Source: CAYWKS01 sp964458935
GTDB taxonomy: Bacteria > Planctomycetota > Phycisphaerae > Phycisphaerales > Zrk34
Length of the DNA: 64,000 nt
Direction of reading: 5' to 3'
Assembly: GCA_964458935.1 (NCBI GenBank)
Contig: CAYWKS010000001.1
Span: 186,001 to 250,000 of the forward strand
This document shows positions 8,928 through 18,271 of this stretch, in pieces. The notes under the pieces are model-generated. The model was not told the origin of the DNA and searched no databases. It saw only the letters and a program-made list of their open reading frames with translations. How positions within the stretch are numbered: the first letter of the stretch is position 1; every line of letters starts with the position of its first letter. The position numbers and the translations under genes were made by a program.

Positions 8928-9502
8928 GCGACCCGCGGCACACCTCCATGCCGCGAGCCTTGTGTTGTGTGGCCGACGCTCCGTTGACTGCGCCGGCCGA
9001 ATACTCGATCGATCCCTGCGGCAGTGCCTGGACTGCCGTTACTGCCCTGATCCTGCCTCAATGCTGTACTGCTCTGCCCGCGTGGGGTCAAGCGGCTTGC
9101 TGGTACGCCATAGTCCTTGTTCTGCGGCCAATGCCGGAACCGAGAAGCCGTTTGCGTAACTGTGTTGTGGTCTGAATTCCCTGATACGGTCGGCGTCACC
9201 CTCTGGGCCAGTCTATTCAGTCAGCCTCGTCTGTCCGCCGGTGACATTCCCTGAGCCCTCATGATCTGGCGCGGATTGTAACGTTGGCCTTGGCCAGCTT
9301 GCAAGCGGGTGTGCGGGGGAAAATGCCTGCTTTTTTTGCGGGCTGGGTGGTGCGACCTGTCCACGGTGCCGGGCGTCTCCCTGTTGCGTGAACAATTCTA
9401 ACGGGCCTTATCGGCCTGCCGCGGCTCAGACGATTAACGAAAGGCTGCACATTTTTTCCGCTCCGCCCGGCCGACCGTGGGCAGCCAGCGAACGGGCGGG
9501 CA
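8928..9502. other. Intergenic region upstream of the porin
   Basis: About 575 bp with no convincing gene. A minus-strand frame in phase with the porin stays open here, but its composition (many Gln, Ser, Arg, no known motif) does not look coding. A T7 run lies at about 9330 without a matching hairpin. The porin promoter should be in this stretch but I could not place it. Confidence 0.5.
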
Positions 9503-10228
9503 TTATCGGTCCTCCGGGACGGGGTCCAACCGCAGGGACGGGCCCGGGACCACCCCCAGCGCCCGCAGGCGATCGGCGATCTGCGGGTCGTCGGGGCTGA
9601 TGGTGTAAGCCTTGCGAAGGGCCACGATGGCCTGATCCCGCCGGCCCATCTCGTGGTAGAAGTCCGCCAGGGCCAACTGGCCCGTCGGATCGTCGGGCGA
9701 CGCGACGCGCGCGGCCTGCTCGTACACGACCAGGGCGTTGTCCGGGTCGCCCAGTTTGACGAGGTAGTCGGCCTTACGCAGGTAGTCGCGGACGGTCTCG
9801 AAGCGGTCGATCGCCTCATTGCAGAAGCCCAGCAGCCGGCGGTGGTCGCCCTGTTCGTACATCGCCCGGGCCAGGGCGTCGACGATCGCCGGCATGCGGG
9901 GCCGGTCCAGCGGCGGCACGCCCGCGTTGGTCGGGTTGACCGACCGGACGGCGTAGGCCTGTTCGAGATGCAGCCGGGCATACTCGACGCGGCCCGCCTC
10001 CAGTTGCAGTTCGCCAACGTAGTAGTTGGCCTGCCAGTCGGCGGGCTGTCGGTCGAGGATCTGCTTGAACTGCTCGATGGCCTTGTCGTCCTGGTTGTAG
10101 TCGTAGGCCCGGAGTCCGCGCTCGCGGAGGAGGCTGATCGGCGTGCGGCAGCCACCGGCGAGCGCCGCCGCGATCACCACGCCGCACACGGCGGCCAGGC
10201 GAACGATGGTTCGACGCTTCGTGGTCAT
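9503..10228 (-). CDS. TPR-repeat lipoprotein
   Basis: 241 residues. A lipoprotein signal ends in LAGGC (Cys27), so the protein should be anchored to a membrane. Tetratricopeptide-like helices follow: RAYDYNQDDKAIEQFKQIL, ANYYVGELQLEAGRVEYARLHL, KADYLVKLGDPDNALVVYEQA, and LADFYHEMGRRDQAIVALRKA near the C-terminus. Such proteins act as scaffolds in envelope or secretion complexes; the partner is unknown. The start was chosen for the preceding AAGAGGG and the signal peptide; the open frame extends upstream without it. Divergent from the LigD-like gene, with 72 bp between them. Confidence 0.8.
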   Translation of the reverse strand: MTTKRRTIVRLAAVCGVVIAAALAGGCRTPISLLRERGLRAYDYNQDDKAIEQFKQILDRQPADWQANYYVGELQLEAGRVEYARLHLEQAYAVRSVNPTNAGVPPLDRPRMPAIVDALARAMYEQGDHRRLLGFCNEAIDRFETVRDYLRKADYLVKLGDPDNALVVYEQAARVASPDDPTGQLALADFYHEMGRRDQAIVALRKAYTISPDDPQIADRLRALGVVPGPSLRLDPVPEDR

Positions 10229-10300
10229 GGTCGTACCCTCTTGGAGCTTCGTGAGTTGAAGGATACGACCGCCCGTCCCGGCACACAAGGACCGCAGCGG

Positions 10301-10687
10301 ATGCGCGCCTGTCAATCGGTCTTGCTGTTGCACGTTACGCCGGCCGGCCGGCACCACGACTGGCTGTTCGAGGCGCCCGGCGCGCCCGGCGGCATCGGGC
10401 CGCTGGTGTGTTTCCGCGTGGGCCCCGATTCGGGGGCCTGGGCGGAGGCACGGCGGCTGGTGTTCGATCGGCTGGCCGACCACCGCCGCCGCTACCTGGA
10501 CTACGAGGGGTCGCTGTCCGGCGGGCGCGGGCGGGTCCGCCGGGTCGACGTCGGGTCGGTGGTGCCGCGGCTGTGGTCGGTCGACCGGGCGGTGCTGGAG
10601 GTGCGGCTGGGCGGGTTCGCCGGCGGCGTGATCCTCCGCCGCGTGGGGCGGGCGCGGTGGCTGGGCGAAGCGCGGCAAGAGGCTTGA
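10301..10687 (+). CDS. Stand-alone LigD 3'-phosphoesterase-like protein
   Basis: 128 residues. The segment GRHHDWLFEA matches the HxDFxLE core of the LigD phosphoesterase fold, and DHRRRYLDYEGSLSGGRG followed by VRRVDVG matches its second half. In LigD this domain trims 3'-ribonucleotides and phosphates during end joining. The Arg of the canonical HxDxR is Leu here, as in several short stand-alone relatives annotated as DNA polymerase ligase N-terminal domain. No ligase or polymerase domain, Ku or other repair gene is nearby. Function in DNA repair is therefore inference. Confidence 0.6.
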   Translation: MRACQSVLLLHVTPAGRHHDWLFEAPGAPGGIGPLVCFRVGPDSGAWAEARRLVFDRLADHRRRYLDYEGSLSGGRGRVRRVDVGSVVPRLWSVDRAVLEVRLGGFAGGVILRRVGRARWLGEARQEA

Positions 10688-10756
10688 TCGCCGGCCGGGC
10701 GGCCGTATCATGCCTACAGGCGCCACACCCGCCTTCACTTCGCCGGAGCTCACATC

Positions 10757-11113
10757 ATGCCAGAAGAGGACCACAACGCGGCACGGATCGATGCAGACCT
10801 GGACGCCATCGAGATCGAAGGCGACGAGGGGCCATCCGAACCGCATCCGTCCAAGATCACGACATTCGGCAGCCACGCCCGCGCCGCCGACAAGTGGGAG
10901 CGGCAGCCCAACGTGACCGGCCAGGGCGCGGTCCACTTCAAGCTCTTCCACGCCAAGCTGCGCGAAGACGCCCTGGAGTACATGGAGCAGCAGGTCAACC
11001 GCTGGCTCGACGACCACCCCGAGTGCGAGGTGAAGTTCAGCAGCCTCACGGTCGGGCACCTCAAGACGAAGATTTCCGACGAGCCGGCACTGTTTCTCAG
11101 TCTCTGGGTCTGA
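10757..11113 (+). CDS. Hypothetical protein, 118 residues
   Basis: Not recognised. An acidic, probably disordered N-terminus (residues 1-35) is followed by a compact alpha/beta part (AVHFKLFHAKLREDALEYM, then EVKFSSLTVGHL), ending FLSLWV. GGAG stands before the ATG. It follows the LigD-like gene by 69 bp and precedes the thioesterase on the same strand. The codon pattern and ribosome binding site support a real gene. Confidence 0.65.
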   Translation: MPEEDHNAARIDADLDAIEIEGDEGPSEPHPSKITTFGSHARAADKWERQPNVTGQGAVHFKLFHAKLREDALEYMEQQVNRWLDDHPECEVKFSSLTVGHLKTKISDEPALFLSLWV

Positions 11114-11157
11114 GGCCGGTTGCCGCCGCGGCGGGGATGCGGTATTGGTCGGCGTCG

Positions 11158-11568
11158 ATGTCGACCCGAGCCGTTGTCAACGTGCGTGTGCGATACGCCG
11201 AGTGCGACCCGATGGGCTACGCGCATCACAGCGTGTACCCGGTGTGGTTCGAGATGGCGCGGACGGAGCTGTTGCGGCAGGCCGGTCACAGCTACGCCGA
11301 CATCGAGCGCGGGGGCAGCATGTTCATCGTGGTGGCGCGGCTGAGCATGAGCTACCGCCGCCCGGCCCACTACGACGACGAGCTGCGGGTCACCGCGACG
11401 CTGGACCGCGCGGCGGGCGCGAAGATCGAGCACCGCTACGAGGTGCATCGCGGGGATGAATTGCTCTGCACGGGGCAGACGACGCTGGCCTGCGTCGATC
11501 GGGCCGGCCGGCCCCTGCGCGTCCCCGCGTGGATGCAGGTCGACGAGCCCGGCGGCGCGACGACCTAA
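11158..11568 (+). CDS. Acyl-CoA thioesterase, YbgC/FadM hotdog family
   Basis: 136 residues with the family signature VRYAECDPMGYAHHSVYPVW near the N-terminus: the catalytic Asp is in ECDPMG, and a helix WFEMARTELLRQAG follows. It probably hydrolyses acyl-CoA thioesters; the chain length or aromatic preference cannot be told. An alternative in-frame ATG at 11137 would add 7 residues; the later start fits the family length better. Cytoplasmic, no signal peptide. Confidence 0.88.
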   Translation: MSTRAVVNVRVRYAECDPMGYAHHSVYPVWFEMARTELLRQAGHSYADIERGGSMFIVVARLSMSYRRPAHYDDELRVTATLDRAAGAKIEHRYEVHRGDELLCTGQTTLACVDRAGRPLRVPAWMQVDEPGGATT

Positions 11569-11723
11569 TCGTTACAACCGTCACGCACCCCCACCTCGAC
11601 GGGCGAACAGCCCGGCGGACCCGGTTTGGATCAAGCGGCCCGGGCGACCGCCCGATGGCGTTGCATACAGGGGGCATGCGTCCACGTGCCCGACCCGATG
11701 GGCCGTAACGGATCCAATCGTAC

Positions 11724-13646
11724 ATGACGACTGCATGCAAGGAAGCGACAACACCGGCTGCGCCGCCTTTGCGGGCGCACCTGAACCGCCGGCTGGGGCT
11801 GTTGATGCACTTGCCGCGGCTGGACGCCCAGCGGCACGCGTTGCACAAGCAAGCCGGGCGGGTCGACCCGATCACGCGTGAGCTGACCCGGCAGGTCCGG
11901 GAGAAGAGGCGACCGCCCGACGCCGAGCACGCCGCCGAGACCCTTGAACGCCTCCGCGAGCAGGCCGACCGTCTCGACGAGCAAGGCGAACTATCCGCCG
12001 CGCAGCGTCGTCACCTGTGCCGCGCGCTGCAGTTGGGCATGAAGCAGGCGACGGTGTTCGTGCACCTGCACGAGGCGACGTCGGACATGCTGGCCGCGGC
12101 GATCGAGTCGGTGGACGACGAGCCGCTGCTCGCGGTGTTCCGCCAGCACGCCATCGAGGCGGACGATCTGTTCTCCTGGGCGGTGTACGGGCGGGCGCTG
12201 AGCGCCTTCGAGCAGAGGCTCGGCGAACGGGCCCCGGGGGCGACCGACGCCGGCAAGGTGGCGACCCTGCGCCAGGCGGTCGCGTGGGAGTGGCGGGTCT
12301 GCGAGCCGATCCGCACCGCCGCGTTCTGGCGCTGTTACGAGCACGCCGCCGCCCTGCTCGTCAACGGCAAGCTCACCGCACTGCAGAAGCAGTACGTGCG
12401 CTGCTTCCTGCGGCACGCGCACGTGATCCACGCGCCGTGGATGCTCGACCCGGCGGTCTCGCGCGAATGCCTCGCCGAGTGCGGCCGGGCGATCGTGGAC
12501 TACGACGGCGCCGCCCACGGGCTGACCGCGCTGCACGCCGACGAATACATCGACCTCGCCGCGTGGGGCTACATCACGCCCTCGCCCGACGAGGACCTGG
12601 AGTTGAACGGCCGGCACACCGGCCCGTGGAAGCTCGATCGGCTGCGGCGGCGGCTGATTCATGGCCGGCACACCGAAGCGGCGCTCCACAAGACCCGCGG
12701 CGACCTGCTGCACCGGATCGACCGCCTCGATCGCGACAACGAGCAGATCGAGCAGCAGATGCGGCAACTCGACCGCCGCAGCCCGCAATACCACGCGCAG
12801 CGCACGGACCTGCGTGAACAGGTGCAGCGGAACAAGGTGACGACCGCGCGGCTGCGCCGGACGCTCGACTCGCTCGACCAGCGGAAGATGCCTTCGGTCC
12901 GCGAGAACATCAGCGACGCCGAGCAGAAGCTCGAGCAGACGCCATGCCAGACAACGCCCGAGCAACTGGCGCGCTTCGAGGCGCGGAGCATCCGGCGATT
13001 CTGCCGGCTGTGCGCGCACCTGCACGAGCCGTTCCTGCCCGGCCAGGCCGCCGATGCCTGGCTGGAGCCGGATCGACTCAACGACCGCGCCACGGTGGTC
13101 GAGGCGATCGGCGAGATCGAGCGGCGCGACCCGACGCTGTTCAAGTGGCCGCTGGCGCACGCGAAGAAGCCCGAGGATCGCGTGCACGTCCGGCAGGCGG
13201 CCTACGTGCTGATCGTGCCCGGCTCGGGGCAGATGGCCCTGTCGGTCAACCCGCGGACGGGCAACGAGGTCGGCCGGCTCGTCGTGCCGCTGTGGAGCCA
13301 GCGGCGCGACATGCTCGAGCCCATGCTCAACCAGGCGCTGGCCGACTTCCGATTCGATACCGCCCGGCACAGCGGCGGGGTGGATTGGATGCACTCGGAT
13401 ACGCTGTCGGCGGCCTACGCCACGGTCCGCTGGAACTACCGCAAGCGTGGACGCGACCGCCGCGAGAAAGCCGCTATCGATTCCCACCAGACCGACCGCG
13501 TCAACTTCCGCCGCCATTACCGCCTGTTCCTCGAATCGGCCGACACCGGCGGGCGGAAGCTGTTCTTCAAGTGCCCGGAGATCTATGACGCGTTCCTGCA
13601 GTACATGATGCTCCCGGCGGGCGTCGAGCGGTGCAAGCGGAGTTAG
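11724..13646 (+). CDS. Uncharacterised 640-residue protein with a central coiled coil
   Basis: I do not recognise this protein. It is hydrophilic and Arg/Leu-rich, without signal peptide or membrane segments. Around residues 330-410 is a predicted coiled coil (IDRLDRDNEQIEQQMRQL, LREQVQRNKVTTARLRRTLD). The N-terminal third is helical (ALQLGMKQATVFVHLHEATS). The C-terminal part contains HSGGVDWMHSDTLSAAYATV, a run KRGRDRREK, and RVNFRRHYRLFLE. The last section would fit a nucleic-acid-binding or scaffold role, but that is a guess. It is monocistronic; 155 bp upstream hold no gene. Base composition matches the neighbours, so it looks resident. Confidence 0.7.
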   Translation: MTTACKEATTPAAPPLRAHLNRRLGLLMHLPRLDAQRHALHKQAGRVDPITRELTRQVREKRRPPDAEHAAETLERLREQADRLDEQGELSAAQRRHLCRALQLGMKQATVFVHLHEATSDMLAAAIESVDDEPLLAVFRQHAIEADDLFSWAVYGRALSAFEQRLGERAPGATDAGKVATLRQAVAWEWRVCEPIRTAAFWRCYEHAAALLVNGKLTALQKQYVRCFLRHAHVIHAPWMLDPAVSRECLAECGRAIVDYDGAAHGLTALHADEYIDLAAWGYITPSPDEDLELNGRHTGPWKLDRLRRRLIHGRHTEAALHKTRGDLLHRIDRLDRDNEQIEQQMRQLDRRSPQYHAQRTDLREQVQRNKVTTARLRRTLDSLDQRKMPSVRENISDAEQKLEQTPCQTTPEQLARFEARSIRRFCRLCAHLHEPFLPGQAADAWLEPDRLNDRATVVEAIGEIERRDPTLFKWPLAHAKKPEDRVHVRQAAYVLIVPGSGQMALSVNPRTGNEVGRLVVPLWSQRRDMLEPMLNQALADFRFDTARHSGGVDWMHSDTLSAAYATVRWNYRKRGRDRREKAAIDSHQTDRVNFRRHYRLFLESADTGGRKLFFKCPEIYDAFLQYMMLPAGVERCKRS

Positions 13647-13670
13647 CGGGCGCCGGCGACGAGCCCGCGG

Positions 13671-14855
13671 TCAGTTGGCGAGCTTGATGATCTCGCTGCC
13701 GGCGAGCAGGAACGCGGCGACGCCGTATTCCATCGTGTCCGATTCGAGGACCTCGCGGGGGTCGTGACCGACCGCCTGAACCCAGCCGAGCCGGCCGTCG
13801 TCGTCGACGGCCCAGACCAGCCCCTCCCACGCCTTGAGGACGACGGGCATGAACCGCTCGCGGTCGAGCAGCCCGTTGTTCACGCCCCACGCCAGCGCGT
13901 AGCAGAAGAACCCGCTGCTGCTGGTCTCGGGGTTGGGGCGCCACCGCGGGTCATTGAGGCTGGAACGCCACAGGCCGTCGCGCTGCTGAAGTTCGGCGAT
14001 GCGGTGGGCCATTTCCTTGTACAACTCGACGTACCGCGGGTAGTCCGGGTAGTCGGCGGGCAGGTACTGGAGCACGCGGGTCAGGCCGGCCATGACCCAG
14101 CCGTTGCCCCGACCCCAGAAGACCTTTCGGCCGCTGGGCGTGCGCCGGCCGTCGCCGTCGGGCTTGAGCTTGAACTTCGCATCGCGGTAGTACAGGTGGG
14201 CCTGGCCGTCGTACAGGTGGCGGTGGGTGTCCCACCAGTGCGTGTTCATCAGGTCCAGGTACTTCGCCTGGCCGGTCGCCTCGTAGAGGCGGACCAGGAC
14301 CGGCGGGGCCATGAACAGCGCATCGCACCACGACCAGTTCTTGTCCTTGCTCCAGCCCACGTCGGGCCCGCGCGTCGGCTGGTCCATCATCGCGTCGAAC
14401 CGCGCCATGATCGGCTCGATCATCCGCCGGTCCTTCTTGATGAAGTACAGCTCCGCGTAGGTCTGCCCGACGCAGTGGAAGTCGGCGTGCCGCGGCCGCT
14501 CGCCGGGCTGCCAGTCGTTGCCCGCGCCCCACTGCAACGCGTTGTCGAGGTACTTCCGATCCCCGGTCGTGTAGTACGTGGCCATCACGCCGGTATAAAA
14601 CGTCCCGCGTATCCAGCCGGTGCTCGGCACGTCCTCCTCGTGCTGCTTGTTGATCTTCGTGGTGGTGTTGAGGTTGTCGAGCTGCCAGTCGCAGACCTTG
14701 CGCATGAGGTCGCGGATGTAAGGCTCGGTATAGATGATCGGGCTCTCGCCCAGCACCGGCCCGATCTTGTCCTGCGCCCGCGCCGATGGCGCCGACCACA
14801 TCGCGAGCAGCCAGCCCCCCACGAGCACGTACATGATGAATTGTCGGGTGATCAT
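13671..14855 (-). CDS. Glycoside hydrolase family 88/105-like unsaturated uronyl hydrolase
   Basis: 394 residues with a signal peptide (cleavage near ARAQD). The (alpha/alpha)6-barrel family traits are present: WIRGTFYTGVMATYYTTGDR, HADFHCVGQTYAELY, SWCDALFMAPPVLVRLYEAT, and KVFWGRGNGWVMAGLTRVL. The Asp in WCDALFM is the probable catalytic acid. GH105 enzymes remove the unsaturated uronic acid left by polysaccharide lyases, for example on rhamnogalacturonan or ulvan fragments. Export to the periplasm is expected. The large secreted protein upstream on the same strand may belong to the same uptake system. No lyase is in the window. Confidence 0.88.
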   Translation of the reverse strand: MITRQFIMYVLVGGWLLAMWSAPSARAQDKIGPVLGESPIIYTEPYIRDLMRKVCDWQLDNLNTTTKINKQHEEDVPSTGWIRGTFYTGVMATYYTTGDRKYLDNALQWGAGNDWQPGERPRHADFHCVGQTYAELYFIKKDRRMIEPIMARFDAMMDQPTRGPDVGWSKDKNWSWCDALFMAPPVLVRLYEATGQAKYLDLMNTHWWDTHRHLYDGQAHLYYRDAKFKLKPDGDGRRTPSGRKVFWGRGNGWVMAGLTRVLQYLPADYPDYPRYVELYKEMAHRIAELQQRDGLWRSSLNDPRWRPNPETSSSGFFCYALAWGVNNGLLDRERFMPVVLKAWEGLVWAVDDDGRLGWVQAVGHDPREVLESDTMEYGVAAFLLAGSEIIKLAN

Positions 14856-14899
14856 GCCCTGAAGCTAGCAAGGCCCGCCGGCGGTCGCAACGCCGATCC

Positions 14900-17584
14900 T
14901 CACGGCACATCGAGTTTCTGGTTGAGCATGGCCGGCCCGTCCATCTCGCGGAGTCCCGCGCGGATCGACTGGCCGGACAGTTCCGCCGCGGCCGCGGCGA
15001 AGCGGAACCGCTTGACCGTCGTCTGCTGGGGCTGGAGACGCGCGACGATGCGTTGCTGGGACGGCCGGCCCGGCGCGATGGCAAACGCATAGAGCGAGCG
15101 AGGCTCCTCGCCCCGGTTGGTCACCAGCGCCGTGAGCACCACGTCTGTCGTGCCGTCGTCCCGCGGCTCGACGCTCAGCGTCGGGTGGTAATCGATGTCC
15201 GGCAGCCCGATCTCCAGCGGCGTCGCCACCTCGATCCGATAGCTGCGGTCGGCGTCGAGCTCCAGCGAACCGCTCACGATCTTCTCGCCCGCCAGCTCGC
15301 TGATCGGAAACGTGACGTCCAGCGGAGCCTGGATCGACTCGCCCGCGGGGATGTTGAATCGGATCACCCGGGGGTGGATCGTCCAGTCGGGCAGGCTGTC
15401 GATCCGCAACCGGCCGGAGATCGTCCGCTCCCAGGGGTTGGACAGGTTCAGCGCCACCCGGTGCACCTTGTAGCTGGATTCGAGGAAGTTCGGGTCGAAT
15501 CGCATGGCGGCGCGGAAGCGGGCGAGCTTGGCGTCGATGCCCTCGATGAATACCGGGGCCGCGCCGATCGGGACGCGGTGGGTGCCGCCGTCGGCCTCGC
15601 CGGTCAGCACGCGGCTGTTGCCCCAGACGTCGAACAGGCGCGGCCGCTCACCCAGGTACATGTCCAGCGCCACGTCGCTGTCCGGCGACGACTGGTTCCA
15701 CGCCGCCAGCGCCCCGCCCGACGGGCCGTCCAGGATGTAGCACCGCACGCCCTCGGCCAAGCGCATCGATCCGACGACCCGCCGCTCGGCCAGCCGATCG
15801 ATCGTGTTGGCGTAGACCGCCAGCAGGGGATCGGGGATCAGCCCGACGCGGGGGTCATGGGCCTGGTTCCAGGGGTGGATCGCGTACACCGCGCCCGGGT
15901 CGACCGCCCACGCCTCGACCAGCCGCAGCGCGAAGTCCTCGACGCGCTGGGTGTGATCGTGCTCGCCCGCGGGCAGCGCCTCGATGACCAGCGACGGGCC
16001 CTCGGACGTCTCGGGCCAGGTCCGCGCGTAAGCGCGCAGGTGATCGGGGCGGATCGAGGGTGGGATGTGCCTGTGGACGCCCCCGACCTGCCGGCCGATC
16101 TCGCCCATCTCGTGCTGCGCTGACCACGGCAGCACGACGGTGGCCTCGGGCACCAGCGAGTCGAACCAGTCGTGGAGCCGAGGGTACAGCCGCGGCAGGT
16201 CATCGCGCCAGAAGGCCTCGCGCGAATCGACGCCGCCGATCTGCCATCGGCGGACCTGCTGCCCGTAGCGCACGAGCGTCGCCTGCAGCGGGCGTTTCCA
16301 GGTTTGCGGGTCGGCCGCGAGCAGCGCCAGCGGCATGTCGGGATCGGTCTTGGCCAGCAGGGCCAGCTCCTGGGGCACGCCGGCCAGGCTCAGCGTCACG
16401 CGCGGTTGTGCGCCGATCAGCTCCGCCAGCACCGGGTCGGGCCGCTTCTCCATCTCGACGAGGTCGGCCCGGGTCATCCGCTCGTTCCAGACGTCGGTGA
16501 TGACCGCGCCGGTGCCCAGCCGCTCGAGCACGCGCGGCAGCAGCATCCGCTGAGGTTGGGGCAGGCCCTCGGCCACGATGCCGAAGCGGTGGCTGTCGGC
16601 GGTGCGTTGCGGTCCGGCGGGCAGCCAGCAGAACGCCGCCAGCCGCCGGCCGACCAGCCCCCGCTCGCCGGTCACCTGCAGGTCCGCCCAGTACCATCCG
16701 AACCGCGGCACCTTCGGCGCCCACGTCCACTGCGGTGCGTGCCGTCCGTCGAGCACCCGCCGCTGATGCGCAATCGTCCGCCCGGCCTCGTCGTACAGGG
16801 TCAGCCGGCTCTCCAGCGTCTCGCCCGTCAGGTCCCGGACCGTCACGAACACCCGCGGCTGATTCGGAGCCCGCAGGATGTTGGTCGGCGACTCGGTCAC
16901 CATCTCGATCCGGGGCAACTGGAAGATCGACACGTCGTCGAACCACGCCGCGGCGCCGATGTCCTCGCGATACAGCTCGTGCCGGCCCATGACCGGTCGG
17001 CGGAACGCGTCGCTCTGGAGCAGTTCGAGGCGGAGGACGATCCACGCCGCCTGCTCGTAATCGCCGTCGAGTTCCAGCCTCAGCCGCGTCCACTGGCCGT
17101 TGCTGCGGACCAGGCCCGAGTGGGCCATGCTCGGCTCGATGCGGCGGCCGTGCTGATCGACGAAGTAGCCGACCATCCGCACGCGGGCGTGGGTGAGCTG
17201 TTTGGTGAAGACCTCGGCGGTGACGATGTAGTCGGCGCCGGGGATGGCGGCGAGGGCGCCCCGGTCGAGGACGAGCCCGCTGGACCCGCCGTCGCTCTCC
17301 AGCTTGAGCCCGTGCTCGCCGGAGCGGCGGTGGGTCGCGTCGAAGCCGGTCAGGTCCGCCGTGTACGCCGGGAAGCCCGGCCCGCCGACGACCCGCCAAT
17401 TGCGGGGCAGCCGCTCGTAGTTGCCCATCGCCCGCTCATCGAAGTCGAAGACCTCGACCACCCGGCGGGACAGGTAGTTGCGCGCCCGCGGGCTCACGGC
17501 TTCGGCGGCCTCCTGGGCCCACAGCGCCGGCGCCGCCAGCGCCGGCACGAGCGCAATCACAGCAACGATCCCGGTCCGGATCAT
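14900..17584 (-). CDS. Large secreted protein of unknown function, possibly carbohydrate-active
   Basis: 894 residues with a signal peptide (cleavage near LWAQE). The N-terminal 230 residues look like a beta-sandwich carbohydrate-binding module (GEHGLKLESDGG, IVTAEVFTK, AAWFDDVSIFQLP). A beta domain and then an alpha/beta, TIM-barrel-like section (residues about 330-620) follow, with RWQIGGVDSREAFWRDD, LVIEALPAGEHDH and VYAIHPWNQAHDP. Two more beta-sandwich parts close the protein. No catalytic pair can be named with confidence. It lies 44 bp upstream of the GH105 gene on the same strand, so joint polysaccharide use is likely. Glycoside hydrolase activity is inference. Confidence 0.7.
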   Translation of the reverse strand: MIRTGIVAVIALVPALAAPALWAQEAAEAVSPRARNYLSRRVVEVFDFDERAMGNYERLPRNWRVVGGPGFPAYTADLTGFDATHRRSGEHGLKLESDGGSSGLVLDRGALAAIPGADYIVTAEVFTKQLTHARVRMVGYFVDQHGRRIEPSMAHSGLVRSNGQWTRLRLELDGDYEQAAWIVLRLELLQSDAFRRPVMGRHELYREDIGAAAWFDDVSIFQLPRIEMVTESPTNILRAPNQPRVFVTVRDLTGETLESRLTLYDEAGRTIAHQRRVLDGRHAPQWTWAPKVPRFGWYWADLQVTGERGLVGRRLAAFCWLPAGPQRTADSHRFGIVAEGLPQPQRMLLPRVLERLGTGAVITDVWNERMTRADLVEMEKRPDPVLAELIGAQPRVTLSLAGVPQELALLAKTDPDMPLALLAADPQTWKRPLQATLVRYGQQVRRWQIGGVDSREAFWRDDLPRLYPRLHDWFDSLVPEATVVLPWSAQHEMGEIGRQVGGVHRHIPPSIRPDHLRAYARTWPETSEGPSLVIEALPAGEHDHTQRVEDFALRLVEAWAVDPGAVYAIHPWNQAHDPRVGLIPDPLLAVYANTIDRLAERRVVGSMRLAEGVRCYILDGPSGGALAAWNQSSPDSDVALDMYLGERPRLFDVWGNSRVLTGEADGGTHRVPIGAAPVFIEGIDAKLARFRAAMRFDPNFLESSYKVHRVALNLSNPWERTISGRLRIDSLPDWTIHPRVIRFNIPAGESIQAPLDVTFPISELAGEKIVSGSLELDADRSYRIEVATPLEIGLPDIDYHPTLSVEPRDDGTTDVVLTALVTNRGEEPRSLYAFAIAPGRPSQQRIVARLQPQQTTVKRFRFAAAAAELSGQSIRAGLREMDGPAMLNQKLDVP

Positions 17585-17704
17585 GTGGGTGTTATCGGCC
17601 GCGCACCGGCCCCGCCTTCAACGCAAGCGATCAGGCCGTTTGATCGTGCCCCGTTGCCCGCTGAGAATGCCCGCGTCCAAGACCCCGAACCCAGGGAGCC
17701 CGCC

Positions 17705-18211
17705 ATGAAGCTCGGTGTCATTGCCGATACGCACGATCGACTGCCGACGATGGAGCGTGCGATCCAGTTGTTCGTGGATCAGCGGGTCGACGCCATCCTC
17801 CACGCCGGCGACTTCGTCGCGCCGTTCGCGGCCAAGCGGCTGCTGCCGCCATACGTGCCCGAGTCGATCCCGGTCCACTGCTGCTTCGGCAACAACGACG
17901 GCGAGCGCGAGGGGTTGGTCGGGGTGCTGCCGCAACTGGTGGACGGGCCGGTCCGCGCGGTGTTCGGCGGCTGCACCGTCGTCATGGACCACTTCATCGA
18001 CTGGCTGAAACCCCAGGCGATCGCCGGCGCTGACGTCGTCGTCACCGGCCACACCCATGCGGTCGTCAACGAGACGCGAGACGGCGTGCTGTACCTCAAC
18101 CCCGGCGAGTGCTGCGGGTGGCTGAACGGCCGCTGCACGGTCGCCGTGCTCGAGACGGCCCCGGGAAACGGGGGCGGGCCGACCGCCCGGATCATCGACA
18201 TCACACCGTGA
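17705..18211 (+). CDS. YfcE/MJ0936-type metallophosphoesterase
   Basis: 168 residues with every metal-site motif of the calcineurin-like phosphoesterase fold in order: ADTHD, HAGDFV, CFGNNDGE, VVTGHTHAV. Small proteins of this kind hydrolyse phosphodiesters in vitro; the natural substrate is not known. It is cytoplasmic and monocistronic, transcribed away from the large secreted protein. Confidence 0.9.
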   Translation: MKLGVIADTHDRLPTMERAIQLFVDQRVDAILHAGDFVAPFAAKRLLPPYVPESIPVHCCFGNNDGEREGLVGVLPQLVDGPVRAVFGGCTVVMDHFIDWLKPQAIAGADVVVTGHTHAVVNETRDGVLYLNPGECCGWLNGRCTVAVLETAPGNGGGPTARIIDITP

Positions 18212-18271
18212 CGCCCGAGGTCGCCGGTGCCGTCAGCGGCGTGCGTGGCCCGGTCAACCCGCGAGGGTGCG

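Noticed and set aside
9318..9340. T7 run as a terminator
   Set aside because: No stable hairpin precedes it on either strand.
9213..9395. 60-residue ORF upstream of the porin
   Set aside because: No ribosome binding site, no family, and composition unlike a protein.
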